The position numbers and the translations under genes were made by a program. The notes beneath the pieces are model-generated. The model was not told where the DNA came from. It worked only from the letters and a program-made list of their open reading frames with translations, and did not search any database. DNA of 64,000 nt from Nitratiruptor tergarcus DSM 16512 (GTDB lineage Bacteria > Campylobacterota > Campylobacteria > Campylobacterales > Nitratiruptoraceae), in assembly GCF_027946175.1 (NCBI RefSeq), contig NZ_AP026671.1:1841902-1905901 (forward strand), in the 5' to 3' direction. The first letter of the stretch is position 1. Every line of letters begins with the position of its first letter. Shown here piece after piece: positions 36,028 through 44,768 of this stretch.

Positions 36028-37428
36028 ATGGCACATTTTACAAAAGCAAATAGCCTGCATGAATGGCTCGACCAAAGATTGGCGATTGATAAGCTTTGGA
36101 AAGTATTGGCGGCTGAATATTGGATTCCAAAAAACATAAACTTTCTCTGGGCAATGGGTGTTGTGCTGATGACCATGTTTACAATTCTTCTCATCAGCGG
36201 TATTTTTCTTTTGATGTATTACAAGCCAGATACAAAGCTTGCATTTGATAGCGTGAATTACACGATTATGCAAGAGGTATGGTATGGTTGGCTTTGGCGA
36301 CATATGCATGCAGTAGCAGCTTCTGTTGTCTTTTTGGTTATCTATATTCACATGTTTACCGGTATCTACTACGCTTCATATAAGCGTGGACGTGAAATGA
36401 TCTGGATCTCTGGTATGCTCTTATTTGTCACTTTCAGTGCTGAAGCATTTAGTGGATATATGCTTCCTTGGGGACAGATGAGCTACTGGGCAGCACAAGT
36501 TATTACCAATCTCTTTGGTGGTATTCCATTTATCGGTGATGACTTGGTTGTTTGGATTCGTGGTAACTTCTACGTTTCTGACCCAACACTTACACGATTT
36601 TTCATGCTGCATGTTCTTTTGATGCCACTTATCATTATGATGATCATTGGGCTTCACTTTTATACACTAAGAATCCCTCACGTAAATAACCAAGATGGTG
36701 AAGAGATCGATTTTGACACTGAAGCAGAAAAATATAAAGCTGGACAGAAAAAAGAGGCAAAAGTTATTCCATTTTGGCCAGTTTTCTTGAGTAAAGACTT
36801 CTTTGTCCTTGGTGTCTTTATGATTTTTTACTTCTATCTTGTGTTCTATCACTACGATTTTGCAATGGATCCAATCAACTTTGATCCAGCAAATCCAATG
36901 AAAACCCCACCACATATCTATCCAGAGTGGTATTTCTTGTGGAGTTATGAGGTTCTAAGAGGATTTTTCTTTAATGTTGGACCACTCAGTGCAATGGATA
37001 TGGGACTTATTGCTTTTGGTATTGCAAACGTGATTTTCTTCTTTTTGCCATGGTTTGATAAGAATGATGAGGTTGCACCTGCTGCAAGAAGAGGAGGTTT
37101 TCAAATCTGGTTCTGGCTCATGGTAATTGATATGATTGTTCTTACTATTTGGGGAAAACTTCCTCCAACAGGATTTAATGCATATATTGGTTATGTAGCT
37201 GCTGTTGGTTTCTTGGCTCTTTGGGCTGCGCTTCCAGCTGTAACAGCAAGAAAAAAAGGTCTCCTTTGGTTTGTAATTTTTATGACTTTAGCTTTGTATA
37301 TTGCAGGATACTTAGAGTATACAAAAGCTCTTGGTAACGGCTTTGTTATCGTTACGCTCTTTGTAATATTCTATCTCCTATTCTTCCTCAATCCTGTGAT
37401 GGTTAAAAATAGAGGGGGTGCAAGATGA
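36028..37428 (+). CDS. petB: Cytochrome b of the bc1 complex
   Basis: A 466-residue full-length cytochrome b (b and d domains in one chain). Four haem-ligand histidines are visible in WRHMHAVAASVVFLVIYIHMFTG and FMLHVLLMPLIIMMIIGLHFY, and the quinol-site motif PEWYF is present. A longer C-terminus with extra helices is typical of Campylobacterota. It follows the Rieske gene and overlaps the cytochrome c1 gene by 4 bp. Confidence 0.96.
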   Translation: MAHFTKANSLHEWLDQRLAIDKLWKVLAAEYWIPKNINFLWAMGVVLMTMFTILLISGIFLLMYYKPDTKLAFDSVNYTIMQEVWYGWLWRHMHAVAASVVFLVIYIHMFTGIYYASYKRGREMIWISGMLLFVTFSAEAFSGYMLPWGQMSYWAAQVITNLFGGIPFIGDDLVVWIRGNFYVSDPTLTRFFMLHVLLMPLIIMMIIGLHFYTLRIPHVNNQDGEEIDFDTEAEKYKAGQKKEAKVIPFWPVFLSKDFFVLGVFMIFYFYLVFYHYDFAMDPINFDPANPMKTPPHIYPEWYFLWSYEVLRGFFFNVGPLSAMDMGLIAFGIANVIFFFLPWFDKNDEVAPAARRGGFQIWFWLMVIDMIVLTIWGKLPPTGFNAYIGYVAAVGFLALWAALPAVTARKKGLLWFVIFMTLALYIAGYLEYTKALGNGFVIVTLFVIFYLLFFLNPVMVKNRGGAR

Positions 37429-38339
37429 GAGAGTTGAAGATTTTAGCAATCATCGTTGTTTTAGTAGGGATTACCTACTGGGGGATTGAACCGTATGCGC
37501 ACTCAAAGATGCACCCTCATCATGAGCCGGCAACTTTTACTTATGGTGATCTCAAAGCATTAGCTGTACAGGGTGATGCACAAAAAGGTGCACAAGCAAT
37601 TATGAATAATGGGTGTACTGGGTGTCACTCAATTAAGAGTCAAAATATTCCGGCACCTATGGATCCAGTAAGTGCAAGTGCTAGTTATGGTGTTAATCCG
37701 CCAGATCTTAGCAATATCGCTGCAGTTACAGATCATAAATTCTTGGCAAGTGTTATTAAAGATCCTGTCAAAGCATTCAAGCTTTCACATAAATTTAATG
37801 ACAAAAAACCTTTTCCAATGCCTGCATTCTTTGGAAGCGAGCAAGATTTAGCAGATATTGTTGCATATCTTGTTTCAATTGCTCCAAAAGAGATCTCTCC
37901 AAAAGAGGCATATGAGGCTGCTTGTGGACGCTGCCACAACTTGCGCTATGATCACTGGACAGTGATTGGCGAGGAGCCAAAATTCAAAACTGAGGTTGAG
38001 AGAAAGCAGTTTGAGCTTAAACTTGCTCAATATGAAGCAAACCTCAAAAAATATCTTGGTACTACTCCACCAGATCTCTCTATGTATATTAGAAGTAGAG
38101 GACATGAGTATATTAGAGATTTCGTAGAAGATCCACAAAAGATTCTTCATGGCACAGCGATGCCTCGTGTAGGTCTCACTCAAGAGGCTACAGAAAAAGT
38201 TGTTGCATATCTTGAAAAAGTCGGAGATCGTAAAAAAGAGAAACGAAACTCTCTTGGTCCTTGGGTACTTCTCTACTTTGTAATCTTTGCAATCCTTGCA
38301 TATCTATGGAAGCAAAAAATCTGGAGAGAAGTCCACTAA
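37425..38339 (+). CDS. petC: Di-haem cytochrome c1 of the bc1 complex
   Basis: A 304-residue protein with an N-terminal anchor (LAIIVVLVGITYWGI), two cytochrome c domains (CTGCH at 64-68 and CGRCH at 167-171) and a C-terminal membrane helix (LGPWVLLYFVIFAILAYLW). Di-haem c1 is characteristic of Campylobacterota and can pass electrons directly towards the oxidase. It ends the petABC operon, which is followed by a clear terminator. Confidence 0.95.
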   Translation: MRELKILAIIVVLVGITYWGIEPYAHSKMHPHHEPATFTYGDLKALAVQGDAQKGAQAIMNNGCTGCHSIKSQNIPAPMDPVSASASYGVNPPDLSNIAAVTDHKFLASVIKDPVKAFKLSHKFNDKKPFPMPAFFGSEQDLADIVAYLVSIAPKEISPKEAYEAACGRCHNLRYDHWTVIGEEPKFKTEVERKQFELKLAQYEANLKKYLGTTPPDLSMYIRSRGHEYIRDFVEDPQKILHGTAMPRVGLTQEATEKVVAYLEKVGDRKKEKRNSLGPWVLLYFVIFAILAYLWKQKIWREVH

Positions 38340-38347
38340 ATAAATCG

Positions 38348-38374
38348 TAGGGGGCTTTGCCTCCTATAATTTTT
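38348..38374 (+). terminator. Rho-independent terminator of petABC
   Basis: An 8-bp stem (TAGGGGGC with GCCTCCTA, one G-T pair) and TTT loop are followed by TAATTTTT, 8 bases after the petC stop. This is a classical intrinsic terminator. Confidence 0.8.
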
Positions 38375-38403
38375 GATTTAAACTTCATTTGCAAAAAATC
38401 TGC

Positions 38404-38409
38404 TACAAT
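38404..38409 (+). promoter_or_regulatory. Candidate -10 box of moaA
   Basis: TACAAT with the extended TGC motif directly before it, 26 bp before the moaA ATG. Confidence 0.4.
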
Positions 38410-38434
38410 CTACAAAAAACTTCAAAGAGTTGCT

Positions 38435-39403
38435 ATGCTCATCGATGGACATGGAAGAAAAGTAGATTATTTGCGTATATCATTGACAGAAAGATGCAAT
38501 TTCCGTTGCCAGTACTGTATGCCTGAAAAACCTTTTTCATGGGTACCACGGGAGAATCTTTTAAGCTTTGAAGATCTCTTTAAATTTGTCAAAGCTGCAA
38601 TAGATGAGGGTATTACAAAAATTCGCCTCACAGGAGGAGAACCTACACTGAGGGCAGATCTTGATAAATTTATCAAGATGATTTATGACTATAAGCCAGA
38701 TATCGATTTAGCGATGACGACTAATGGGTATCTCCTTAAAGATATTGCAAAAGATCTCAAAGCTGCTGGACTCAAGCGCCTCAATATCTCTCTTGACTCT
38801 CTCAAGCCAGAAATTGCCCGTCTCATAGCTGGCAAAGATGTCTTAGAAAATGTCTTAGCTGGCATCAATGCAGCCCTGGAAGCTGGGCTTAAAGTAAAAA
38901 TTAATATGGTGCCTTTGAAAAATGTCAATGAGGATGAGATAGTTGATATTTTAGAGTACTGCAAAGATAGAGGAATGCAGGTACGGTTTATTGAATATAT
39001 GGAGAATGTCCATGCACATAGTGATCTTAAAGGAATGCATGGTAAAGATATTTTAGAAAAAATAAAAGAGAAGTATCAAATAGAAAAGATTGGTCGCCAA
39101 GGCAGTAGCCCAGCATTTTTATATCGACTCAAAGATGATGGGTATGTTTTTGGGCTTATCGATCCACATAAACACGATTTTTGTGATAGTTGCAACCGTA
39201 TTCGTCTCACAGCCGAAGGCTATCTCATTCCATGCCTCTATTTTGATGAAGCGATGAGTATAAAAGAGGCTGTGCAAGCTGGAGATATTGATAAAGCAGT
39301 AGCTATCATGCGAGAAGTACTTGCCAACAAACCAAAAGAGAATCGCTGGAGTGAAGAGGCAAGTGAAGCATCCAGCAGAGCCTTTTATGAAACGGGGGGA
39401 TGA
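38435..39403 (+). CDS. moaA: GTP 3',8-cyclase (molybdenum cofactor synthesis)
   Basis: MoaA (322 residues) is a radical SAM enzyme that rearranges GTP in the first step of molybdopterin synthesis. The N-terminal cluster cysteines are C21, C25 and C28 in CNFRCQYC. The C-terminal cluster motif is [19 protein letters not shown]. The family ends in GG, as here (ETGG). The ATG at 38435 gives the normal N-terminus. It overlaps queE by 4 bp. Confidence 0.96.
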   Translation: MLIDGHGRKVDYLRISLTERCNFRCQYCMPEKPFSWVPRENLLSFEDLFKFVKAAIDEGITKIRLTGGEPTLRADLDKFIKMIYDYKPDIDLAMTTNGYLLKDIAKDLKAAGLKRLNISLDSLKPEIARLIAGKDVLENVLAGINAALEAGLKVKINMVPLKNVNEDEIVDILEYCKDRGMQVRFIEYMENVHAHSDLKGMHGKDILEKIKEKYQIEKIGRQGSSPAFLYRLKDDGYVFGLIDPHKHDFCDSCNRIRLTAEGYLIPCLYFDEAMSIKEAVQAGDIDKAVAIMREVLANKPKENRWSEEASEASSRAFYETGG

Positions 39404-40161
39404 TGCTTTATCTGGTTGAACACTTTTACTCAATTCAAGGAGAGGGTAAATTTATTGGCACTCCAAGTATCTTCTTTCGCTTTGGGGGATGCAACCTCAA
39501 ATGCCCAAGCTTTGGAGAGTATTTTATTAAAGGGACAAAAATATTTGGCTGTGATAGTGTAAGAGCAGTCAATAGAAAACTATTTGAAGAAGAGTGGCAA
39601 GAGATTCAAAAGAGTGAAACGCTCATTACTATTTTGCAAGAGCATCTAGAAAATCTTGATTTCAAGCCACATATAGTGCTCACTGGTGGTGAGCCGCTGC
39701 TCTATTGGAGAGATGAAACTTTTTATGGATTTGTAGAGTATCTCATAGCGCAAGGATTTATTGTTACAATTGAGACTAACGCCACAATAGAGATAGATTT
39801 TGCAAATTTTCCAGCATATAAAGATGTGATTTTCGCTTTGGCAGTAAAGCTCTCTAATAGTGGCGAGCCTTATGAAAAGAGAGTGAATAAAAGAGCAATA
39901 GATGCAATTATAAATAATACAGCCTATAGCTTTTTTAAGTTTACTCTCAATAGAGGCATTATTGAGATGCGCGCTTATGAAGAGATTGTAGATATTGTAG
40001 GAGAGTATCCAGAAGTAGAGGTCTTTTGTATGCCTCAAGGAGATCGCGTAGAGATTCTTCGCAAAAATGATAAAGTAGTGGCAGAGTTTTGTATGATTTA
40101 TGGATTTATTTATAGTGATAGATTACAAGTGCGCCTTTGGAATAGAGAGAAGATGAGGTGA
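39400..40161 (+). CDS. queE: 7-carboxy-7-deazaguanine synthase, variant cluster loop
   Basis: QueE (253 residues) is the radical SAM enzyme of queuosine precursor synthesis and works after QueD. The start [29 protein letters not shown] is typical. The cluster motif is unusual. C31 and C35 are spaced as normal (CNLKC), but the third cysteine appears only at C51 in FGCDSVRAV. The loop is therefore C-x3-C-x15-C and not C-x3-C-x2-[12 protein letters not shown] is the SAM-binding motif. queD follows 4 bp later. Confidence 0.88.
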   Translation: MMLYLVEHFYSIQGEGKFIGTPSIFFRFGGCNLKCPSFGEYFIKGTKIFGCDSVRAVNRKLFEEEWQEIQKSETLITILQEHLENLDFKPHIVLTGGEPLLYWRDETFYGFVEYLIAQGFIVTIETNATIEIDFANFPAYKDVIFALAVKLSNSGEPYEKRVNKRAIDAIINNTAYSFFKFTLNRGIIEMRAYEEIVDIVGEYPEVEVFCMPQGDRVEILRKNDKVVAEFCMIYGFIYSDRLQVRLWNREKMR

Positions 40162-40165
40162 GTGG

Positions 40166-40747
40166 ATGCTTATAAGAAAGCTCTATAAATTCGAAAATGC
40201 GCACATTGTACGCAACTGCACTACACGCAGATGTAGTGAATCGATCCATGGGCACTCTTATAAGGTCGAGCTCATTTTTTCTTCTGAGTATCTCGATAGA
40301 GGGCAAATGGTATACGATTTTGGTCTAACAAAACTCACTATTAAAGAGTTGATTGACTCATTTGATCATGCTATTACACTTTGGAGTGAAGATGAACCAG
40401 AATATCTTGCTGCCATGAAAAAGTGGAGCAGAAGGTGGGTGGAATTGCCTGTGAGTCCTAGTGCAGAGCAGTATGCAAGAGTCATTCTATTGATGGTAGA
40501 TCTTGTGATGCAAAATACTGTAACAGTCAATGAGGAAAAAGATGTTATAATCCATAGCGTACGGGTGCATGAGACCGATACAGGTTATGCAGAATGCAGT
40601 CGTGAAGATGCTTTGAGCGAGAAACTTGGCAAAATTGATCTGTATGCTATTAAGTTTTCGCAAGGCGTCAAAGAGGAGTGGAGCAGTCCTGATATGTGGG
40701 AGAGACTGCTTCGTGGAGAAAAAATAGTTAATCCAAAAAAAATTTAG
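40166..40747 (+). CDS. queD: 6-carboxy-5,6,7,8-tetrahydropterin synthase
   Basis: QueD (193 residues) makes carboxytetrahydropterin for queuosine. Zinc ligands are H13 in FENAH and the pair in IHGHSYKVEL. A cysteine-rich stretch NCTTRRCSES between them includes the catalytic cysteine, and SFDHAITL carries the catalytic histidine and aspartate. The protein is longer than the minimal family. It sits next to queE in a queuosine mini-operon. Confidence 0.9.
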   Translation: MLIRKLYKFENAHIVRNCTTRRCSESIHGHSYKVELIFSSEYLDRGQMVYDFGLTKLTIKELIDSFDHAITLWSEDEPEYLAAMKKWSRRWVELPVSPSAEQYARVILLMVDLVMQNTVTVNEEKDVIIHSVRVHETDTGYAECSREDALSEKLGKIDLYAIKFSQGVKEEWSSPDMWERLLRGEKIVNPKKI

Positions 40748-40758
40748 AGGAGAAAAGA

Positions 40759-41460
40759 ATGAAAAAACTAAGCTTGATTTCATTAGTTGCAGCAGCTATG
40801 CTGCTTGTTGGATGTGGAGAAAAAAAAGAGCAAAGTAGTAGTGCAGAGCAGACAACAAAAGCTGCAGAGCATACTTCAAGTGTTGCTGCACAGCCTAAGC
40901 AAATCATTACTGAACCGCTTCCAGGTACTCCTGTGCAAAAGCCTGTAAGCTCGGCAGCTGCTAGTAGCCAAGAGACTACACAAAAAGTGCAAAAGAGTGT
41001 AGAAGAGGTAAAAAAAGAGGTGGTAGAAAAAGCAAAAGAGGCTGTAGAGCAGATCAAAGAAAAAGTAACAAAGAGTGCTCAAGAGGCGGTAGCTGCTGCT
41101 ACAGGAGCGGCTACAGTAAAAGAGACTACAGAAGCCACAAGTGAAACTGAAGCACTACCTGGAGAAAAACCAGCACAAGAGGCAGCATCTACAGCGGCAG
41201 CAGGTGGAGATGTAAATAGAGGAAAAGAGCTCTTTGGAAAGTGTGCTTCATGCCACGGTAGCAAGGGAGAGAGAAAAGCCCTTGGCAAATCGGGTGTTAT
41301 TGCTGGAATGGCAAAAGATGAGGTTATTAAAAAACTTCAAGGTTATAAAGCTGGAACACTCAACCTCTATGGCATGGGAGCTCTTATGAAAGGCCAAGTA
41401 GCAGGCCTTAGCGATAGCGATATTGAAGCTTTAGCTGCTTATATCTCCTCTTTAAAATAA
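40759..41460 (+). CDS. Lipoprotein cytochrome c with a long Ala/Glu/Lys-rich tether
   Basis: A 233-residue protein with a lipoprotein signal (LLVGC, C19), about 125 residues of low-complexity sequence rich in A, E, K, S and T, and a C-terminal mono-haem cytochrome c domain with GKCASCHGSKGERKALGKSG and MGALMKGQ (likely methionine ligand). The tether would hold the haem domain away from the membrane. It is a possible electron carrier between the bc1 complex and CcoP, which is inference. It has the family style of cytochrome c553-type proteins. Confidence 0.85.
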   Translation: MKKLSLISLVAAAMLLVGCGEKKEQSSSAEQTTKAAEHTSSVAAQPKQIITEPLPGTPVQKPVSSAAASSQETTQKVQKSVEEVKKEVVEKAKEAVEQIKEKVTKSAQEAVAAATGAATVKETTEATSETEALPGEKPAQEAASTAAAGGDVNRGKELFGKCASCHGSKGERKALGKSGVIAGMAKDEVIKKLQGYKAGTLNLYGMGALMKGQVAGLSDSDIEALAAYISSLK

Positions 41461-41484
41461 GAGTGCCGGATTTTCCGGCCTCTT
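41460..41484. terminator. Bidirectional terminator between the cytochrome gene and moeA
   Basis: The stem GCCGGA/TCCGGC, extended by AGAG/CTCT after a one-base mismatch, lies between the two convergent stops and contains a T-rich loop. Confidence 0.7.
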
Positions 41485-42703
41485 AATGTTTCGTAATAAT
41501 CTCTTCTTGCATAGATGTTGTTGATTCACAAAATAGAGGAATAAAAAGAACATTTTTTGATTTTGATAGAGATTCAGTCTCTTTATCTACAATGATAAAT
41601 CCGTCCATTATAGCTGCCGGTTTTACCATTCCAGGCCCGTACTTTTGTAAAGGTATAAAATACTCTCCATCAAACCGCCCTGGTATTACAGTGTCGCGTC
41701 CAGGTTTATGTGTAAATTTTTCTTGCAGTTTTGCTTTGATTGGCTGAAAATAGTAGCTCTTTTTGCCTTTGAGTCGATTGATGAGAAATCTTCCAAAAAT
41801 TTCAAAATTCAAAATTGCTGCAAGAGGATTACCTGGGAGATTGAGTACAAAAGTATTACCGATTTTTCCTAAAGTTGTAGGTTTACCTGGTTTGATATCA
41901 ATCTTACTAAAAAGGATCTCCATCCCAAGCTCTTTGAAAGCCTCTTTTGTAAAGTCTGCCTCTCCAACACTCACGCCTCCACTTGTAATAATGAGATCAG
42001 CATCTAATGCATTGCGGATTGCTTCTTTTATCGATTCTTTATCATCTTCGATTTTGCCTGTAAATGTTACTTCACATCCAAGCTCTTTGGCTCGAGTTAA
42101 CAGTGCAGGCGTATTGGAGTTGTAGATTTGTGCGTTATGTAACTGCTCATAGTGCATTTTTAGCTCATGTCCTGTAGCAAAAACATTCACCTTAGGTTTG
42201 CGATGGATCTCAATGTATGAGTAGCCCTGACTAGCAAGAAGCGCAATTTTATATGCACTAAGCTCTTCTCCTTTTTCTATGATGCACTCATCTTTTGCCA
42301 CATCTTCTCCGGCAAAGCGCATATTTGCATGCTCTTTGATTTTTTTAGGAAGTATAACTGACTCTCCCAAATACTCCACATCTTCTAGTGGTACTACTGC
42401 TTGCGTTCCTTTTGGAAGTTTTGCACCTGTCATTATTTTGATGGCGTATCCAGGAGTCACCTCTGCTTCACTCTGCTCACCTGCTAGCGTTGTTGCAAGG
42501 ATTTTTACCTCTTTGCCAGTATCTTCTAATTTTACTGCATATCCATCCATGGCAGAGTTATCAAAAGTTGGAAGATCTATATTTGCATAGTAATCTTTTG
42601 CTGCAACTCTTCCTACTGCCTCTTCTATGCAGCTTGTCTCTTTTTTGAGCATAATTTTTTGTTTGTCGATAATACCAAGAGCCTCTTTGATTGAGATCGC
42701 CAT
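41483..42703 (-). CDS. moeA: Molybdopterin molybdenumtransferase
   Basis: MoeA (406 residues) inserts molybdenum into adenylylated molybdopterin. Visible blocks are PTFDNSAMDGYAV, MTGAKLPKGTQAVVPLEDV, ITSGGVSVGEADF and LPGNPLAAILNFEIF. The ATG at 42703 is preferred because AAAGGA lies just upstream, and an in-frame upstream ATG has no ribosome site. Molybdenum enzymes such as a nitrate reductase are implied elsewhere. Confidence 0.95.
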   Translation of the reverse strand: MAISIKEALGIIDKQKIMLKKETSCIEEAVGRVAAKDYYANIDLPTFDNSAMDGYAVKLEDTGKEVKILATTLAGEQSEAEVTPGYAIKIMTGAKLPKGTQAVVPLEDVEYLGESVILPKKIKEHANMRFAGEDVAKDECIIEKGEELSAYKIALLASQGYSYIEIHRKPKVNVFATGHELKMHYEQLHNAQIYNSNTPALLTRAKELGCEVTFTGKIEDDKESIKEAIRNALDADLIITSGGVSVGEADFTKEAFKELGMEILFSKIDIKPGKPTTLGKIGNTFVLNLPGNPLAAILNFEIFGRFLINRLKGKKSYYFQPIKAKLQEKFTHKPGRDTVIPGRFDGEYFIPLQKYGPGMVKPAAIMDGFIIVDKETESLSKSKNVLFIPLFCESTTSMQEEIITKH

Positions 42704-42756
42704 AATCTGTCCTTTGGTATAATGAGTTGGTTTCATTTTAGCAAAAAAGGAAATAG

Positions 42757-43170
42757 ATGGATAGTCTTTATAAGATATCTTTGCATCTGCATATGCTGAG
42801 CGCTGTTTTGCTTATTCTCTCACAAGGGTTCTATTTTTGGTTGCGCAAAAAAGAAGATTTTGTAATTTTTACAAAGCGCCTTGTTATACTTATGCTTGTA
42901 CAAAATGTCTTTATTGGTATGGTTGTTTTTACAGGTTTGATTATGCTTGCTGTAACGCATTTTACAGTATGGAATATAGAGATAGTTTTGATGATTTTTG
43001 TAATTACAGGTGTTATAGTCCATCAGATCTTAATCAATAAAAAACGAAAACCTATACGAAGCGATGAAATAGCATTACAGCAAAGCTATAAAAGCTGGGT
43101 GAGCAAAGTTTATGGTGCTGAAATTGCAGCCGAAATAGCCGTTTATATCATAGCTTTGGCGTTTCATTGA
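42757..43170 (+). CDS. Small integral membrane protein, unknown
   Basis: A 137-residue protein with four hydrophobic helices (about 10-28, 40-65, 70-92 and 118-136). Histidines in the first helix (SLHLHML) and after the second (AVTHF) could bind a haem or metal, but no family is recognised. It overlaps rsmE by 1 bp and may be cotranscribed with it. Confidence 0.65.
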   Translation: MDSLYKISLHLHMLSAVLLILSQGFYFWLRKKEDFVIFTKRLVILMLVQNVFIGMVVFTGLIMLAVTHFTVWNIEIVLMIFVITGVIVHQILINKKRKPIRSDEIALQQSYKSWVSKVYGAEIAAEIAVYIIALAFH

Positions 43171-43832
43171 TGCAATTTCTCTACCATTCTAAGGCAGGAG
43201 TAGAGTTTTTAGATATAGAAGGCGAAGCATTTACTTATCTTTTTAAAGTGCGTCGCCATCGAAAAGGCGAAATTGTAGCCTTACGCAATATGGAAGATGG
43301 TTATCTTTATACCTATAAGATTGATACAGTTACTCGCAAAGATGCTGTATTAACGCTTGTGCATAAAGAGCATAAAGAGATCCTTCCAAAACGTTTTGTG
43401 CATCTTTTGTGGGGTGTGATTGAGCCAAAAGTGATTGAGAAGACGCTTCCTTCACTCAATGAGTTGGGAGTGGGGCGAATTAGTTTTGTCTATTGCGCTA
43501 GAAGTCAAAAAAACTTCAAAATACGCCTCGATAAACTTCAAAAGATCCTCATTAACTCTTGTCAGCAGTGTGGGAGAAGCTCTTTGATGGAAATCGAAGT
43601 AATTGATAGTTTTGAAGAGGCTTTGCAAAAATATAATGATACTGTTTTGATAGATTTTAGTGAAAATTATTTGCAGTGTGGTGAGAGTATCCAAAGAGTT
43701 TTCATAGGCCCTGAAGGTGGATTTAGCGACGAAGAACGCAAGATAGCTACGCAAATCAAAGGGCTTGATACGCCTTTGATTTTGCGCAGTGAGACAGCTG
43801 CCGTGGCTGTGAGTAGTGTTTTGATGTTGTAA
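43170..43832 (+). CDS. rsmE: 16S rRNA m3U1498 methyltransferase
   Basis: RsmE (220 residues) is a SPOUT methyltransferase acting on 16S rRNA U1498. The N-terminal part has HLFKVRRHRKGE-like sequence (YLFKVRRHRKGEIVAL). The knot region has FIGPEGGFSDEE and LRSETAAVAVSSVLML. The ATG at 43170 is preferred over TTG 43167. Confidence 0.93.
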   Translation: MQFLYHSKAGVEFLDIEGEAFTYLFKVRRHRKGEIVALRNMEDGYLYTYKIDTVTRKDAVLTLVHKEHKEILPKRFVHLLWGVIEPKVIEKTLPSLNELGVGRISFVYCARSQKNFKIRLDKLQKILINSCQQCGRSSLMEIEVIDSFEEALQKYNDTVLIDFSENYLQCGESIQRVFIGPEGGFSDEERKIATQIKGLDTPLILRSETAAVAVSSVLML

Positions 43833-43844
43833 TTTTTATTGGTA

Positions 43845-44504
43845 TCAAGGTGTTGTTGAGTGATTATTTTCTTCAAAAACTAATGGAATAGTTCTGCCAT
43901 TTACACTAAGTATCGCTCTATTCTCTTCTACTTTTTCAGGATTTGGAATAAGTTTGCCTTTTGTATCAAAGACAAAAACTCTTCCATCGCTATGATGATA
44001 GATATAGCGTTGTATTTTGCCCCATAATTCTAGTTTTCCTTTGGTTTGTTTATAGTGTTCTTGTATTATCTCACTTACCATTTTCAATACTTCATCCAAA
44101 GACTTTTTATAAAGCATCTCTTTGTCAATGCCAATATGGCGGCGACCTTCTAGCATAGCCAAAGCAAAGATCGGCTGATTAGCACGATGAAAATTGGTAT
44201 CAACGAAAATATAAGGCTGCTGCATTTTTGCAAGAGCTACAGTTTTTTTATCAATACGTGCAAGCTCCTCTTCTAAAGGCTGCAATGGCAAAGAGAGAAC
44301 TTCAAAAAGCTTTCGCAAAAACTCTTTGCTGCTATAGTGAAAATCGAAGCTGCTTTTTTTAAGCCAACTCTCTATATTTGGAGCTTCTAAAAGAGATTGC
44401 AGTCGTTTTCGAGCATGCTCTAGTTTACAATAGCCCATTTTACGAAGCACACTATCTAGATCATTTTGAGCTAGCTTTTCTCTAAGAGTGTCAATAAGTG
44501 TCAT
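43845..44504 (-). CDS. Unknown protein, paralogue of the gene at 53481-54050
   Basis: A 219-residue soluble protein I do not recognise. It shares clear blocks with the protein at 53481-54050: DFxYSSKEFLxKL near residue 60, and VSExIxxHYxxTxG followed by GKIxxYxxxxxGxVxVFDTxGxL near the C-terminus. Only these shared blocks support a family, and no catalytic motif is evident. It has a strong AGGAGGT ribosome site and an unusually structured leader. It lies immediately left of the AddB-McrBC-AddA operon and is transcribed away from it. Confidence 0.65.
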   Translation of the reverse strand: MTLIDTLREKLAQNDLDSVLRKMGYCKLEHARKRLQSLLEAPNIESWLKKSSFDFHYSSKEFLRKLFEVLSLPLQPLEEELARIDKKTVALAKMQQPYIFVDTNFHRANQPIFALAMLEGRRHIGIDKEMLYKKSLDEVLKMVSEIIQEHYKQTKGKLELWGKIQRYIYHHSDGRVFVFDTKGKLIPNPEKVEENRAILSVNGRTIPLVFEENNHSTTP

Positions 44505-44525
44505 TTTCTACCTCCTGTTATGTAG

Positions 44526-44623
44526 AGGCAATAAAACAGTTGCAGTGTATATGAAGTGCAACGTGAAGGTTTTATTGTCCTAAGATTTAAGCCTCTGCCG
44601 ACGACACATTTTTTTCGGCAGAG
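44526..44623 (-). promoter_or_regulatory. Structured leader with two hairpins and competing pairing
   Basis: Read on the minus strand, this is the 5' leader of the gene at 43845-44504. 44526-44581 folds as a 12-bp outer stem with one bulge and a 6-bp inner stem (GTTGCA/TGCAAC). 44593-44623 folds as a 9-bp stem (CTCTGCCGA/TCGGCAGAG). The hexamers at 44524-44529 and 44591-44596 are complementary and would compete with both hairpins, as in an attenuator. It could also be a small RNA or the edge of an integrated element. Confidence 0.45.
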
Positions 44624-44768
44624 CAAATATTATAGCATTTTCATTATCTATTGTGCGACCATTACCAATTTAATAGATAAAATTCAGAAATTTCTAAAGA
44701 ACTTTTACTTTAAACACTTTTTTATGCAATCTTAGATAAAGTGAAAAATAATTTTGTAAAGGCAAGAG

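Noticed and set aside
40859-41210. Low-complexity Ala/Glu region as a repeat array or CRISPR-like element
   Set aside because: It has no regular unit and is simply the tether of the cytochrome lipoprotein.
44593-44623. Hairpin as a plain rho-independent terminator
   Set aside because: Its T-run lies in the loop and not after the stem on either strand, so ordinary intrinsic termination is not supported.
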